Source of the DNA: Lachnotalea glycerini
GTDB taxonomy: Bacteria; Bacillota; Clostridia; Lachnospirales; Lachnospiraceae
Length of the DNA: 64,000 nt
Assembly: GCF_003201285.1 (NCBI RefSeq)
Contig: NZ_QICS01000003.1
Span: 434,741-498,740, forward strand
Reading direction: 5' to 3'
Both the position numbers and the translations under genes were made by a program. Of the stretch, positions 63,917 to 64,000 are shown piece after piece; position 1 is the first letter of the stretch; the number at the start of each line of letters is the position of its first letter. Under the pieces are notes generated by a model. The model was not told the DNA's origin. It saw only the letters and a program-made list of their open reading frames with translations, and made no database searches.

Positions 63917-64000
63917 GGTCATGCCCTCGACCGATTAGTAACAGTCAGCTCCATACATTACTGCACTTCCACCTCTGCCCTATCTACCTTGTACTCTTCA
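63917..64000 (-). rRNA. 23S ribosomal RNA, 3' end (partial)
   Basis: The minus strand reads through the conserved 23S 3' region (AAGTGCAGTAATGTATGGAG, TACTAATCGGTCGAGGGC) and stops at about 63917. Only about 84 bases of the gene are in the window. No 5S gene lies between it and tRNA-Asn. Confidence 0.93.

Overview
The window looks like the chromosome of a motile, spore-forming, low-GC anaerobic Firmicute, most likely a member of the Lachnospiraceae/Clostridia. The clues are the AT-rich sequence, strong AGGAGG-type ribosome binding sites, a bofA/yaaL pair (sporulation), Gram-positive-type flagellar genes, a lipoprotein VanX-like dipeptidase, an rpsF-ssb-rpsR operon, and a tRNA cluster ending in the 3' end of a 23S rRNA gene. 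No species is assigned.

Layout. 0-1.5 kb: prepilin-peptidase-like protein, BofA, YaaL. 1.5-8.5 kb: a flagellar block on the minus strand (FliS-like chaperone, a flagellin with a sigma-28-type promoter, a very large repeat protein with a FliK-like C-terminus, and a Maf-type flagellin glycosyltransferase). 8.6-12.7 kb: VanX-like lipoprotein and a SWIM-SNF2 helicase. 12.9-38.4 kb: a 25-kb glycan locus, all on the minus strand. It holds a complete CMP-pseudaminic acid set (PseB, C, H, G, I and two candidate CMP-sugar synthetases), accessory SDR/aldo-keto enzymes, duplicated methyltransferases around a DUF4910-type protein, and glycosyltransferases. It also holds a phosphonate cassette (PEP mutase fused to a cytidylyltransferase, phosphonopyruvate decarboxylase, Fe-alcohol dehydrogenase, a separate LicC/PntC-like cytidylyltransferase) followed by an alkaline-phosphatase-fold protein and a TagF-like transferase. 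A second nonulosonic acid pair (NeuB-SAF-cupin and CMP-synthetase-HAD) comes first in transcription order. 38.6-42.6 kb: glgB, a GH13 enzyme and a TetR regulator with matching operators. 42.8-48.7 kb: a TPR/ATPase protein, a 1.1-kb stretch containing an orphan transcription unit with a 21-codon ORF, and an aconitase-family enzyme. 49-52.5 kb: a membrane glycosyltransferase-like protein, an anchored Ntn-hydrolase, and a MerR regulator. 52.8-58.0 kb: a 5.2-kb island bounded by 43-bp direct repeats that copy the 3' end of rpsR. 58-64 kb: rpsR-ssb-rpsF, DUF951, sirtuin, a second membrane glycosyltransferase-like protein, tRNA-fMet, a GGDEF protein, tRNA-Cys/Glu/Asn and the 23S 3' end.

How it works together. 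The Maf protein and flagellin next to the Pse pathway argue that pseudaminic acid (or a derivative) is placed on flagellin. The phosphonate genes embedded in the same directional gene string predict 2-hydroxyethylphosphonate, activated as a CMP ester and attached to a glycan. Which acceptor (flagellin glycan or a wall/capsule polymer) cannot be decided from sequence. The most novel-looking elements are the phosphonate plus dual nonulosonate combination, the rpsR-targeted island with a secreted toxin-like protein and a small subtilase, and the orphan small transcription unit at 45.6-46.2 kb.
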